Below the pieces are notes generated by a model. It saw only the letters and a program-made list of their open reading frames with translations, did not search any database and was not told where the DNA came from. Below are positions 27,256 through 36,501 of a DNA stretch of 64,000 bases, piece after piece. The DNA is from Bacteroidota bacterium (lineage in GTDB: Bacteria > Bacteroidota > Bacteroidia > Chitinophagales > Chitinophagaceae): contig JAGWUV010000001.1 in assembly GCA_028875875.1 (NCBI GenBank), positions 62,001 to 126,000 on the forward strand, read 5' to 3'. The stretch's first letter is position 1, and each line of letters starts with the position of its first letter. The position numbers and the translations under genes were made by a program.

Positions 27256-28350
27256 ATGAATAGCAATATGCAACAAGTATATTCCGCAGAAAAAATATTT
27301 ACAGGAGAAGAATGGTTATACCATCATTCCATTATTACAGAAGATAAAAAGATCGTAGCGGTGGTTCCTTCAGCTTCCATCGAAAACCTTTCCACCCTAA
27401 AATATACAACGTTAATTCCTGCCTTGATCGATTTACAGATCTATGGGGCACATGGAAAATTATTTGCCATGTACCCCGAAGCGGATGCGTTGTTTAAGCT
27501 CTATGATTACTGTAGCATGGGCGGTGCTTTGCATTTTTGTGTTACGGTAGCCACCAACAATTATGAAGTGTTTTACCAATGTATTGATGCGGTAAGGGAT
27601 TATTGGAAGCAGGGTGGTAAAGGTTGTTTAGGCCTGCATATCGAAGGCCCGTGGATCAATACGGTAAAGCGGGGTGCACATATTGCTTCCTTCATTCATA
27701 GCCCATCTGTAGAAGAAGTAAAAGCTTTGCTGGAGTATGGGAAAGGGGTGATTCGTATGATTACGTTAGCACCTGAGGTTTGCAGTGAGGAAGTGGTTGC
27801 TTTGATCAGGTCTTATGATATCCTCATTTCTGCCGGCCATAGCAATGCCACTTATGCGCAAGCAGTGGAGGCTTTTAATACAGGTATTCCAACGGTAACA
27901 CATTTATACAATGCTATGAGCCCTTTGCAACACCGCGAACCCGGGTTGGTAGGTGCCGTATTCAATCATCCAACCGTGATGGCGAGCATCATTCCCGATG
28001 GGTACCATGTAGATTTTGCTGCTGTGCAGATCGCAAAGAAGATCATGCAGGAGCGATTATTTGTGATCACCGATGCTGTTACGGAAACAACTACCGGACC
28101 TTATCCTCATCAACTGGCAGGTGATAAATATGAGAGCAACGGCATATTGAGCGGGTCTGCATTAACTATGCTCAAAGCGGTAAAGAACCTGGTTGCTTAT
28201 TGTGATATAACACTGGAAGAAGCTTTACGTATGTGCAGCCTGTATCCTGCAAAGATCGCAGGCTTGCCGCTGGGAAGGATAGAACAAGGGTTTACGGCAT
28301 CCTTTGTAGCATTGGACGACAATAATGAGGTACTCAAGGTGATTGATTAA
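27256..28350 (+). CDS. nagA: N-acetylglucosamine-6-phosphate deacetylase
   Basis: 364-residue amidohydrolase-superfamily enzyme converting GlcNAc-6-P to GlcN-6-P in amino-sugar and peptidoglycan recycling. Metal ligands are visible: Glu in LHIEGPWIN, His in SAGHSNATY, His in VTHLYNAMSPLQHREPG, and the catalytic Asp in VITDAVTETT. The first ~25 residues and the C-terminus form the usual small beta domain. Start ATG 27256 (MNSNMQQVYSAEKIF); ATG five codons later is also possible. It overlaps the convergent S41 peptidase gene by 4 bp. Confidence 0.92.
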   Translation: MNSNMQQVYSAEKIFTGEEWLYHHSIITEDKKIVAVVPSASIENLSTLKYTTLIPALIDLQIYGAHGKLFAMYPEADALFKLYDYCSMGGALHFCVTVATNNYEVFYQCIDAVRDYWKQGGKGCLGLHIEGPWINTVKRGAHIASFIHSPSVEEVKALLEYGKGVIRMITLAPEVCSEEVVALIRSYDILISAGHSNATYAQAVEAFNTGIPTVTHLYNAMSPLQHREPGLVGAVFNHPTVMASIIPDGYHVDFAAVQIAKKIMQERLFVITDAVTETTTGPYPHQLAGDKYESNGILSGSALTMLKAVKNLVAYCDITLEEALRMCSLYPAKIAGLPLGRIEQGFTASFVALDDNNEVLKVID

Positions 28351-29858
28351 TAGGCGTGTTGACTGTTGGCTTTGATACGCTTTTTCACTTCTTCCAGTTT
28401 AGGGTCTTTTCCGTTCCTGATAGCTTGTGATGAAGGATATACCGGAATATCGGGCATTACACCCCTTCCGTTCTTTATCCTGTTCTTATCCATCACCAAA
28501 CGGTACATGGGTAATATTATTCTCAGCTTGCTGTGCGGCAATTGTATGTTCAGTAAATGCATGGCAGAATTGCCGTAATACCCGCCACCTGTTTCTTCGC
28601 CGATGAGCGTTACATTTTTTTGCCCTTTCAAGGTAGCCTCAAACATGGTAGCTGCCGAAAAAGTATAACCGCCCTGCACTAAGTATACCTGCCCGTTGAA
28701 ATGATGTTTTTGTTTGGGATTGTAATAATGATGCTCCAACCTTCTTTGATGAATTCGGCCATCGGCCATTCTGTGTGCCGTAAAATGCATGGGCAGCCAA
28801 TACACCCACCAAGGCTTAATGTATCGCCTGTATTGAAAACTCCTGCTTACAGCAGCTACGGTATCGCCTACTTTGAAAGCTGTATCTTTCAGATACTTTG
28901 TAAGTAACACACTTTTTTCAACAGTACCACCTCCATTCTCTCTGAGGTCGATGGCCAAATGCTGAATGTGTAAGCGGTCCATCATTTTAAAAGAACGCCT
29001 GAAAAAACCTCTTAAACGGCCACCATCAAAAGTAGCGAGGTGCATCCAGGCTGTATGCGCAATAGTATCTATGTAAAGTGCCCTTTTATCTAATAACGCC
29101 AGTTTCCTGTTTCCCAAATGTGGCTCTTTTTTGGAGACGATTATTTTGGTAAGAAGCGAATCTGCATTGGCTGTACTGTCTTTTACCGGTACGAAAGCTT
29201 TAATGGTGGTACTTGCCTGCTCGCCGTTTGCATTGATGTAATCAATGGTGAAAGAAGAGGGCTGCCCGAATGCTACTGCATACCATGCAGGAAAATTGCC
29301 GCTAATTACCTGACTTTTATAATTATCCGAATAACCATCTGTGCTGATGAGTTGGAACATGGAATCTAATAATGCTTTGTTTTTCCATCCGTTGATGGCC
29401 GTAACGATGGTGCCTCTGGTGAAAACAGAATCTTTTGGCCAAACACTTTGTACCACCACCATGCTATCTTTCCATGTTTTAAGATAGAGGGGAAACATAG
29501 GAAACCTGTGTTTGCGAACGGTTGCATAATAGGCTTTTGAAAAGCGAACACTGGTATGGCCGCAACGAATCTTGCCTACTGTTTCTGCTACCCTGTTCCT
29601 GAACTGAATTTCGGTAAGTGAATCTGTAATGCCTGTTTCCAGTCGGTTGAAGTAGGTATCAATAGTATCTTTTGGTGTGTACCAGTACAGCGAGGGGTGA
29701 TTGGCTTCCAGCACTTTTCGTAGCACCTGTACATCTTCCTGTAAAGCAGGCGCAGCATATTTTTGATTGAATGTGTAGTGGGCCTTGCTGCAGGCACTGA
29801 AAATAAAAAAAGCATATACGAGCAGCCGTAAATACTTTACGTGTTGTATATGCTTCAT
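28347..29858 (-). CDS. S41 family peptidase, predicted lipoprotein
   Basis: 503 residues with a type II signal sequence (LLVYAFFIFSAC), predicting a lipid-anchored envelope protein. After a ~200-residue N-terminal region with a degenerate PDZ-like segment comes the S41 core: IDLRENGGGTVEKSVLLTKYL, then GGYTFSAATMFEA with the nucleophile Ser, and GEETGGGYYGNS. The Lys base of CtpA-type proteases is absent, so this looks like the tricorn-core subgroup that uses a His/Glu relay. The substrate is unknown. It lies 26 bp downstream of thiL on the same strand. Confidence 0.87.
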   Translation of the reverse strand: MKHIQHVKYLRLLVYAFFIFSACSKAHYTFNQKYAAPALQEDVQVLRKVLEANHPSLYWYTPKDTIDTYFNRLETGITDSLTEIQFRNRVAETVGKIRCGHTSVRFSKAYYATVRKHRFPMFPLYLKTWKDSMVVVQSVWPKDSVFTRGTIVTAINGWKNKALLDSMFQLISTDGYSDNYKSQVISGNFPAWYAVAFGQPSSFTIDYINANGEQASTTIKAFVPVKDSTANADSLLTKIIVSKKEPHLGNRKLALLDKRALYIDTIAHTAWMHLATFDGGRLRGFFRRSFKMMDRLHIQHLAIDLRENGGGTVEKSVLLTKYLKDTAFKVGDTVAAVSRSFQYRRYIKPWWVYWLPMHFTAHRMADGRIHQRRLEHHYYNPKQKHHFNGQVYLVQGGYTFSAATMFEATLKGQKNVTLIGEETGGGYYGNSAMHLLNIQLPHSKLRIILPMYRLVMDKNRIKNGRGVMPDIPVYPSSQAIRNGKDPKLEEVKKRIKANSQHAY

Positions 29859-29884
29859 AAAATAGGATAAGTATTAAAAGTAGA

Positions 29885-30919
29885 CTATTGTTTGAAAGCG
29901 TTCCAGCCCTGGGCAGTAATATCAAACGTATTGCCACCTTTGGTTAAAAGCTTGCTGCCTTCTTCTATTTCACTCATGTATCCGATCACACTGATCTCTT
30001 CATTTAATGTGATCTTCTCATAATCTTCCTGCTTCAATGTGAAGAGCAATTCATAATCTTCTCCACCATTCAATGCACAAATGGTAGGGTCTAATCCGAA
30101 TTTAAATGCAGCTTTCCGGGCTGCTTCATGCACAGGTATTTTTTCTTCATATACCCGGCAGCCCAAATGGCTTTGCTTACACAGGTGCAATACATCGCTG
30201 CTTAATCCATCGCTAACATCCATCATGGAAGTTGGTGTGATGTTGTTCTCCGCAAAGAATTCAATGATGTCTTTGCGGGCTTCCGGTTTTAATAAGCGGC
30301 CAACAATGTAATCTTCGCCTTCCAGATCGGGTTGTATCTGCGGGTTTTCTAAAAAGATTTTTTTCTCTCTTTCCATCAGCGTTAAGCCAAGGAATGCACC
30401 ACCCAGGTCGCCGCTCACGCAGATGAGGTCGCCCTTTTGCGCTGTACTTCTTTTTACAAATGTATCAGGAGCTACTTCACCGATGGCGGTAACTGAAATG
30501 ATAAAACCTTTTTGTGAAGAAGAAGTATCGCCGCCTACGAGGTCTACGCCATATTTTTCGCAGGCCGCATACACACCTTCGTAAAACTCGTCCAGCGCTT
30601 CCACGCTAAAACGGTTGCTGAATGCAATGCTTATGGTGATTTGAGTAGGCGTGGCATTCATGGCATACACATCACTCAGGTTTACGATAACACTTTTATA
30701 ACCGAGGTGCTTGAGCGGTGTGTACATTAGGTCGAAGTGAATGCCTTCTACCAAAAGATCTGTGGTAACAACAGTTTGTTTACCAAAATGATCTATCACT
30801 GCAGCATCATCACCAACACTTAAAACGGTAGATGCATTTTGTATTTCGAAATTCCGGGTTAGATGATCAATCAAACCAAATTCACCTAAACTGGATATTT
30901 CTGTACGGGTATTTTCCAT
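29885..30919 (-). CDS. thiL: Thiamine-monophosphate kinase
   Basis: Converts thiamine monophosphate to thiamine diphosphate. From ATG 30919 (MENTRTEISSLGEFGLIDHL) it is 344 residues, normal for ThiL; an earlier in-frame start runs into the preceding pseudogene. Motifs: SVGDDAAVID (Mg/ATP), VGGDTSSS, MMDVSDGLSSDV, and LNGGEDYELLFTL. No thiamine-biosynthesis gene or TPP riboswitch is visible next to it. It probably shares a transcript with the S41 peptidase gene. Confidence 0.94.
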   Translation of the reverse strand: MENTRTEISSLGEFGLIDHLTRNFEIQNASTVLSVGDDAAVIDHFGKQTVVTTDLLVEGIHFDLMYTPLKHLGYKSVIVNLSDVYAMNATPTQITISIAFSNRFSVEALDEFYEGVYAACEKYGVDLVGGDTSSSQKGFIISVTAIGEVAPDTFVKRSTAQKGDLICVSGDLGGAFLGLTLMEREKKIFLENPQIQPDLEGEDYIVGRLLKPEARKDIIEFFAENNITPTSMMDVSDGLSSDVLHLCKQSHLGCRVYEEKIPVHEAARKAAFKFGLDPTICALNGGEDYELLFTLKQEDYEKITLNEEISVIGYMSEIEEGSKLLTKGGNTFDITAQGWNAFKQ

Positions 30920-30940
30920 ATAAGATTTACAAGTTACCAA

Positions 30941-31312
30941 TTACGATTTAGAGTTGCCTTGAGTTCTCAATGTTTTTAAGCTTGCTACAACGATCGCTAA
31001 TAGTTCATTTGCTTCTTTTTGCAAAAGTGTGGTGGAATCTGAGAACTCAGGATTTATTTCCTGGATCATTTCTAAAAAGAAAATAGATTCAATCTAATTC
31101 TTCTTCCACAATTTTTAGCTTATTAATAAAATCTGCTTTAGATTCTGCTCTTAATGCAGCCCTATAATTTGCTGCAGAAGAAGATGCCGATCTTGTAAGA
31201 TAAGCTGATCAGCATAATTTTTATTTACGAAATTAAATGGTAAACGTAACACCAGCTTCGCAATAGCCAGAGCATAATCTTTCAACTTTATTTTCATTAT
31301 CTCTTTTGTCAT
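30941..31312 (-). pseudogene. Broken four-helix-bundle protein gene (S23/IVS-type family)
   Basis: No open frame spans this gap, but three frames join to make one protein. Frame 1 starts at ATG 31312 (MTKEIMKIKLKDYALAIAKL) and is aligned to about codon 38. Near 31195 the homologous reading shifts to TRSASSSAANYRAALRAESK and continues to EEELD, where it meets TGA. A second shift, removable by deleting one T, restores ESIFFLEMIQEINPEFSDS through to TAA at 30941. The reconstructed protein (~122 residues) matches the four-helix-bundle family (TIGR02436-like), small cytoplasmic proteins of unknown role. Two independent frameshifts make it a pseudogene unless the assembly is wrong. Confidence 0.75.
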
Positions 31313-31358
31313 GCAATAATTTGTATAACGTAAATCTTACATCGTAAATCAATGTTGC

Positions 31359-32135
31359 TTACACCTGTCCGCCATTGATGATTCGCAACATCTCGTTGTG
31401 AATTTTTCCGTTAGTGGCCAGGATATGTGGTTGGTAAGGGCTGTAATAATCACCGTTAAAATCGGTGATTTTACCACCGGCTTCCTCTACAATTAAAAAG
31501 CCCGCAGCGCTATCCCAGGCCTGCAATTTGTGTTCATAAAAACCATCAAACCTTCCGGCTGCTACCCAGCAAAGATCAATAGCGGCACTACCTAATCTTC
31601 TTACAGGCACGCCTCTGCGAATGAATTTTTCAAACACTTGTAATGGTCCGTTCGGCATATCCAGGTAAGTGTAAGGAAAACCGGTAACCAGGCAGCTTTT
31701 GGTAACATCACTCTCATCGCTTACATAAATTTTTCTGTCGTTAAGTGTTGCACCAAACCCCTTTTGTGCAAAGAAGAACTCGCCGATGAAAGGATTGTAT
31801 ACAGCACCCATTTCCATTACGCCATTGCGTTCTACCCCAATACTTACACAGCAAATAGGAATACCATTGGCATAATTCACGGTACCATCGATGGGGTCGA
31901 TGATCCATTTATAAGTGGAATCCTGCACAATTTCACCTGCTTCCTCACTTAAAATAAAATGATCGGGGTATTCATCCCTGATCACCTGCATGATCACTTC
32001 TTCACTTTTATGGTCTACTTCAGTAACAAGGTTATTGATCCCTTCCTTATTTGAAATAGTAAATGAAGTTTCGAAATATTCTTTCAATACGGCAGCACCC
32101 GCCTGGGTCGCTTTAATTAAGGTGTGTTTGAGCAT
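31359..32135 (-). CDS. Inositol monophosphatase family protein (SuhB/CysQ-like)
   Basis: Mg-dependent, Li-sensitive phosphatase family, about 258 residues from ATG 32135 (MLKHTLIKATQAGAAVLKEYF). Upstream in-frame residues do not fit the family. Metal-binding motifs are intact: SEEAGE, WIIDPIDGTVNYANG, and the C-terminal WDSAAGFLIVEEAGG. Substrate could be inositol-1-phosphate, another sugar phosphate, or 3'-phosphoadenosine phosphate; the sequence does not decide. It is divergent from the GT2 fusion gene (about 97 bp apart) and downstream lies the four-helix-bundle pseudogene. Confidence 0.88.
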   Translation of the reverse strand: MLKHTLIKATQAGAAVLKEYFETSFTISNKEGINNLVTEVDHKSEEVIMQVIRDEYPDHFILSEEAGEIVQDSTYKWIIDPIDGTVNYANGIPICCVSIGVERNGVMEMGAVYNPFIGEFFFAQKGFGATLNDRKIYVSDESDVTKSCLVTGFPYTYLDMPNGPLQVFEKFIRRGVPVRRLGSAAIDLCWVAAGRFDGFYEHKLQAWDSAAGFLIVEEAGGKITDFNGDYYSPYQPHILATNGKIHNEMLRIINGGQV

Positions 32136-32232
32136 CATGCTGCAAAAGTAACTTCGTTTTTGTATGATTGTAAATGATTTCGCAGATTTGGCAATCGTTA
32201 TGCTTTTCATTCATTCCAATTATCAGTACTAA

Positions 32233-34179
32233 TTGAAGCTTTCCGTAATTATAGTAAGTTATAATGTGAAGTATTTCCTGGAGCAGTGCCTGTATACTGT
32301 TCAGAAAGCTTTGCAGGGTATAGATGCTGAGATTTGGGTGGTTGATAATGCATCCAAAGATCATAGTGTTACTCATATTCAGGCTTTATTTCCTTTGGTG
32401 CATATCATTGCCAATGAAGATAATCTGGGTTTTGCCAGGGCGAATAATAGGGCATTGGCAAAAGCTTCGGGGGAATATATCCTCTTCCTTAATCCCGATA
32501 CATTGATCCCGGAAAATGTGTTGCAGCAGTGTGTGGCATGGATGGAGGAACATCCCGACGCCGGGGCTGCAGGCGTTCGGATGATTGACGGTAGCGGCCG
32601 GTTCCTGCCGGAGAGCAAAAGGGCTTTTCCCACGCCGCTGAACTCATTTTTTAAGTTATGCGGTGCGGCGGCTCTTTTTCCCAGATCTGCTTTTTTCAAC
32701 CAGTATGCCTTGGGCCATTTGAATGAAAATGGTACATACCCGGTAGAGGTATTGGCCGGTGCCTGCCTGTTTGTTCGTAAAAAAGTACTTGATACCATTG
32801 GCGGTTTTGATGAGTCATTTTTTATGTACGGCGAGGATATTGATCTTAGTTATCGTATTCATCAGTCGGGTTATGCCAATTATTACCTTGGTTTTGCTAC
32901 CATTCTTCATTTTAAAGGGGAAAGCAGGCAGGGCGGCGGATTTAACCATGTACGACAGTTTTATAAGGCCATGCATGTGTTTGTACAAAAGCATTACCAA
33001 GCTGCCGGGGCAGCAGCCTTTGGTGTTTTGCTGAGGATTGCCATTAGCATGAGTACTTTCCTGGCCTTTATCCAGCAATGGGTACTGAAAAGAGGACTGC
33101 CCATTGTGGATGCTATACTGATACTGGTAACATTGTATGGTACAGATCGTTTTTGGGTGCAAATGATAAAGCATGGGGTTGAATTCGACACTTTTTTTGT
33201 GCCCTATGCATTGCCCTTGTATACGGTTGTTTACCTGCTGGCAGCAACGGTAAGCGGCATGTATGATCAATTGTATAAACCATCCAAAGCATTATTTTCA
33301 TCCATTACCGCTATTATTGTTTTACTGGCTTTTTATTCTTTATTGCCAGAGCAGGTCCGCTTTTCAAGAGGTGTGGTTCTGGTGGGAGGTATGGCAGCTG
33401 CCTGCTGTATGATGATGGCCAGGTGGGTATTGGTTCGACTGAACTGGTTATCTGCCAACACGCAGCGTAGTGGAGAAAAGGTGTTGGTATTAGCTTCTCC
33501 GGAAGCTTATGATGAACTGATGACTACCACAGCATCCGCCGATTTGAAAAAGCACATTATGGGAAGAGTTTCTTTTGCGGCAGAAGATGGTGGCCTATGC
33601 AGTGTAGATGCTTTGCCGGCCTTTCTTAGAAAAGTAGCAATTGGGGAGGTGATATGTGTAGAAGATAGAACCTACCCGTTCCGGCAGATCATTGATTTTA
33701 TACAGAAGGTTCCGGAAAGATGCAGGTTTAGGTTTCATACCTCCGGCAGTAGCAGCATTATAGGTAGCCATTCAAAGCTAACGAAAGGAGCATCGCTAAG
33801 TGTCCGCTATTCTTATTCAATTAGTCACCCCTACCAGCAGCGAATGAAAAGGATGGTGGATATTGCGGTGGCTGTATTTTTATTCCTAACCTTTCCTCTG
33901 CAGATTTTCATCATCCCGGCTCCATTCCGTGCATTTAAAAATGCCTCGCAGGTATTAAAAGGAAATTTAACCTGGGTAGGCTATGCTTTTTCTTCTCCAC
34001 AATTGCCAAATATTCAAAAAAGCCTTTTAACTTCATGTGGTACACTGAAAAATCAATTACCGGTTGATGTATTGTTGAAAGCGGATGAGTTATATGCATT
34101 GGAATACGATTGGATGAATGACATAACCCTCATCTTAAAGAACTACAAAAACCTGGGAGCAAAGCAGGCGAACCGTTGA
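32233..34179 (+). CDS. GT2 glycosyltransferase fused to a degenerate polyprenyl-phosphate glycosyl-phosphotransferase
   Basis: 648 residues with a TTG start; MKLSVIIVSYN is the normal GT2 beginning, and no ATG precedes it. Residues 1-240 are an intact GT2 domain: VVDNASKDHS, LGFARANNRAL, the metal-binding region FLNPDT, and GGFDESFFMYGEDIDLSYR. Then come hydrophobic helices (~262-402), a CoA-binding-like Rossmann segment (414-535, KVLVLASPEAYDE), and MKRMVDIAVAVFLFLTFPL (~538-556), which matches the membrane re-entrant start of WcaJ/WbaP-type enzymes. The catalytic Asp-Glu dyad and KFRSM region are missing, leaving only GNLTWVGY. Probably a membrane-tethered sugar transferase for surface polysaccharide. 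Confidence 0.8.
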   Translation: MKLSVIIVSYNVKYFLEQCLYTVQKALQGIDAEIWVVDNASKDHSVTHIQALFPLVHIIANEDNLGFARANNRALAKASGEYILFLNPDTLIPENVLQQCVAWMEEHPDAGAAGVRMIDGSGRFLPESKRAFPTPLNSFFKLCGAAALFPRSAFFNQYALGHLNENGTYPVEVLAGACLFVRKKVLDTIGGFDESFFMYGEDIDLSYRIHQSGYANYYLGFATILHFKGESRQGGGFNHVRQFYKAMHVFVQKHYQAAGAAAFGVLLRIAISMSTFLAFIQQWVLKRGLPIVDAILILVTLYGTDRFWVQMIKHGVEFDTFFVPYALPLYTVVYLLAATVSGMYDQLYKPSKALFSSITAIIVLLAFYSLLPEQVRFSRGVVLVGGMAAACCMMMARWVLVRLNWLSANTQRSGEKVLVLASPEAYDELMTTTASADLKKHIMGRVSFAAEDGGLCSVDALPAFLRKVAIGEVICVEDRTYPFRQIIDFIQKVPERCRFRFHTSGSSSIIGSHSKLTKGASLSVRYSYSISHPYQQRMKRMVDIAVAVFLFLTFPLQIFIIPAPFRAFKNASQVLKGNLTWVGYAFSSPQLPNIQKSLLTSCGTLKNQLPVDVLLKADELYALEYDWMNDITLILKNYKNLGAKQANR

Positions 34180-34242
34180 GGAATAATATCTTTGAGCGAA
34201 AAGCTATAGTTTCGCGTATTGATTAAAAACTTATTGTTGCCG

Positions 34243-35778
34243 ATGGCCCTGATTGAAATTCATTTACCTAAAACGATTGCAAAGGCACTGAATCTGCCCG
34301 AAAACAATCCTCGCAGGCAACAGATTCGTGTTTTAAAGAAGTTGTTGCGTAAAGCAAGGTTTACTGAGTTTGGACAACAATGCCATTTTGATGAGATTTT
34401 AGTGAGTAAGCACCCCGGAAAAAAATTTCAGGAGCTGGTGCCTGTTTCCAACTATAATAAGATTTATGCCGATTGGTGGCACAAAACATTAGAGGGTAAA
34501 CCCGATGTTTGCTGGCCCGGTAAAATAAAATATTATGCCCTTTCTTCGGGCACTTCCGAAGCTGCTAGTAAATACATCCCCATTACCAACGACCTGCTGG
34601 CAGGTAATAAAATGGTGATGATCAAGCAGTTACTAAGCCTGAGAAATTACGAGGATATTCCTTTCGGATCGATCGGAAAAGGCTGGTTAACGCTCGGTGG
34701 TAGTACCGATCTTCAGAAAAATTCAGGCTACTATGCCGGCGATCTGAGTGGCATTACAGCTAAAAAAGCACCTTTCTGGTTTCAGCCTTTTTATAAGCCC
34801 GGTAAAAAAATAGCTAAGGAGAAAGACTGGAATAAAAAGCTGGAAGAGATTGTAGACAAAGCCCCTAATTGGGATATTGGCTTTGTGGTGGGTGTTCCGG
34901 CCTGGATACAGATGTGCATGGAGATGATCATTGAACGCTACAAGCTGAATAATATTCACGATATATGGCCTAACCTTGCCTTTTTTGTACATGGCGGCGT
35001 GAGTTTTGAGCCTTACAAAAAAGGGTTTGAAAAATTGCTGGGAAAGCCGATCACCTATATTGAAACCTACCTGGCCAGTGAGGGTTTTATTGCTTACCAG
35101 GACAGACAGTTTGCCAAAGGAATGCGATTGGTTACCAATGAGCATATATTCACGGAATTTGTGCCTTTTGATGAAAAGAACTTCGACGCCAACGGGGAGA
35201 TGCTGCCGGAGGCAGAAACCTTAATGGTACATGAGGTAGAGGAAGGAAAAGATTATGCCTTACTCATTAGCACCTCAGCGGGTACCTGGCGTTACCTGAT
35301 CGGGGATACCGTTAGGTTTGTTGACAAGGAAAGATGTGAAATTGTTATAACAGGAAGAACCAAACATTTTTTAAGCCTGGTGGGAGAGCACCTGAGTGTT
35401 GATAACATGAACAAAGCCATTCAACTGGCCAGTGAAGAACTGAATATCTGCATACCTGAATTTACGGTGGCGGGTATTCCTTATGGCAGCTTCTTCGCAC
35501 ATCACTGGTATGTAGCCTGCAATGATGCGGTAAATGCAGAACAGCTTCGTTTTATCATTGATAATAAACTCAAAGACCTGAATGATGATTATGCTGTAGA
35601 AAGAAGAAGTGCGTTGAAGGAAGTGTTCCTGGATGTGTTAAGTGAAGAGCAGTTCATGCAATTCATGCAACAGAAAGGAAAAGTAGGTGGACAGCATAAA
35701 TTTCCCCGTGTATTAAAAGGCAAAATGCTGGAAGATTGGCAGCAATTTTTGCAATCGTCATTGGTGCAAGCCAAATAA
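34243..35778 (+). CDS. GH3 auxin-responsive-promoter family protein, copy 2
   Basis: 511 residues from ATG 34243 (MALIEIHLPKTIAKAL); a TTG at 34219 would add eight residues. The adenylation motifs are YALSSGTSEAASKYIPIT, YLASEGFIAYQD and WRYLIGDTVRF, corresponding to those of copy 1 at 458-1966 but with clear divergence. A conserved C-terminal KVGGQHKFPRVL element is shared with copy 1 (KLGGQHKIPRLS). No signal peptide. It is codirectional with the GT2 fusion (63 bp) and the LysE-type gene (31 bp). Substrates of bacterial GH3 proteins are unknown. Confidence 0.85.
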   Translation: MALIEIHLPKTIAKALNLPENNPRRQQIRVLKKLLRKARFTEFGQQCHFDEILVSKHPGKKFQELVPVSNYNKIYADWWHKTLEGKPDVCWPGKIKYYALSSGTSEAASKYIPITNDLLAGNKMVMIKQLLSLRNYEDIPFGSIGKGWLTLGGSTDLQKNSGYYAGDLSGITAKKAPFWFQPFYKPGKKIAKEKDWNKKLEEIVDKAPNWDIGFVVGVPAWIQMCMEMIIERYKLNNIHDIWPNLAFFVHGGVSFEPYKKGFEKLLGKPITYIETYLASEGFIAYQDRQFAKGMRLVTNEHIFTEFVPFDEKNFDANGEMLPEAETLMVHEVEEGKDYALLISTSAGTWRYLIGDTVRFVDKERCEIVITGRTKHFLSLVGEHLSVDNMNKAIQLASEELNICIPEFTVAGIPYGSFFAHHWYVACNDAVNAEQLRFIIDNKLKDLNDDYAVERRSALKEVFLDVLSEEQFMQFMQQKGKVGGQHKFPRVLKGKMLEDWQQFLQSSLVQAK

Positions 35779-35809
35779 ACCAGTTAATTTACAGCATCAT
35801 TTAATTTTC

Positions 35810-36442
35810 ATGATCGCCGCTTTCTTAAAAGGACTTGCTTTAGGAATTATGCTCGCCATTTCTGTTGGGCCGATCATCTTTTCCATCATCAAGCAAAGTA
35901 TTAACAACGGCTACCGCGGCGGCTTCACTTTTGTAGCAGGCGTAAGTGCCAGCGATATTACGCTAGTGGTAGTAAGCCAGTTATTCACGGAATTATTCCG
36001 TAGTATTCTGGCATATAAAAAACCTATAGGAATCGGTGGAAGCCTGCTGCTCATCATCATCGGGATATTTGTGTTGTTTTATAAAAAAGTACACATTAAC
36101 GAAGATGGTTCTCAGAAAATACAAATGCGGAAGAGAGATTATGTAAAAACCTTTCTATCCGGTTTTTTTATGAACACGCTTAACCCCGGTTCTATAGCTT
36201 TTTGGCTGGTGTTGGCAACTTCGGTGGTAGATTATACCCGCAGTTACAGAATCGTAATGTTTGCTACTTGTTTAACCTTTGTATTAAGTACAGATATTGC
36301 CAAAGTGCTGTTGGCCGGAAGGTTGAGACAAAAATTAACGCCTCATAATATTCATATCATTAATAAAATCTCGGGTATCATTTTAATTGGTTTTGGTATT
36401 GCGCTGATATTGGGCACTCTGGAATTTGGCAGTAAGCTATAA
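35810..36442 (+). CDS. LysE/RhtB family exporter
   Basis: 210-residue, six-TM amino-acid or metabolite exporter. The LysE signature is at the N-terminus (GLALGIMLAISVGPIIFSIIKQSINNGYRGGF), with the conserved SVGP turn, followed by AGVSASDIT. The loop FLSGFFMNTLNPGSIAFWL holds the second conserved NP motif. Substrate cannot be told; family members export Lys, Thr, homoserine or Leu. It lies in a plus-strand run with the GH3 gene before and a membrane protein of unknown function after. Confidence 0.88.
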   Translation: MIAAFLKGLALGIMLAISVGPIIFSIIKQSINNGYRGGFTFVAGVSASDITLVVVSQLFTELFRSILAYKKPIGIGGSLLLIIIGIFVLFYKKVHINEDGSQKIQMRKRDYVKTFLSGFFMNTLNPGSIAFWLVLATSVVDYTRSYRIVMFATCLTFVLSTDIAKVLLAGRLRQKLTPHNIHIINKISGIILIGFGIALILGTLEFGSKL

Positions 36443-36501
36443 CCAATATTTTAACCTGTTTTTATCTTTCGTATCCATTATTTCAGCATAGTTTGGTATG
36501 C

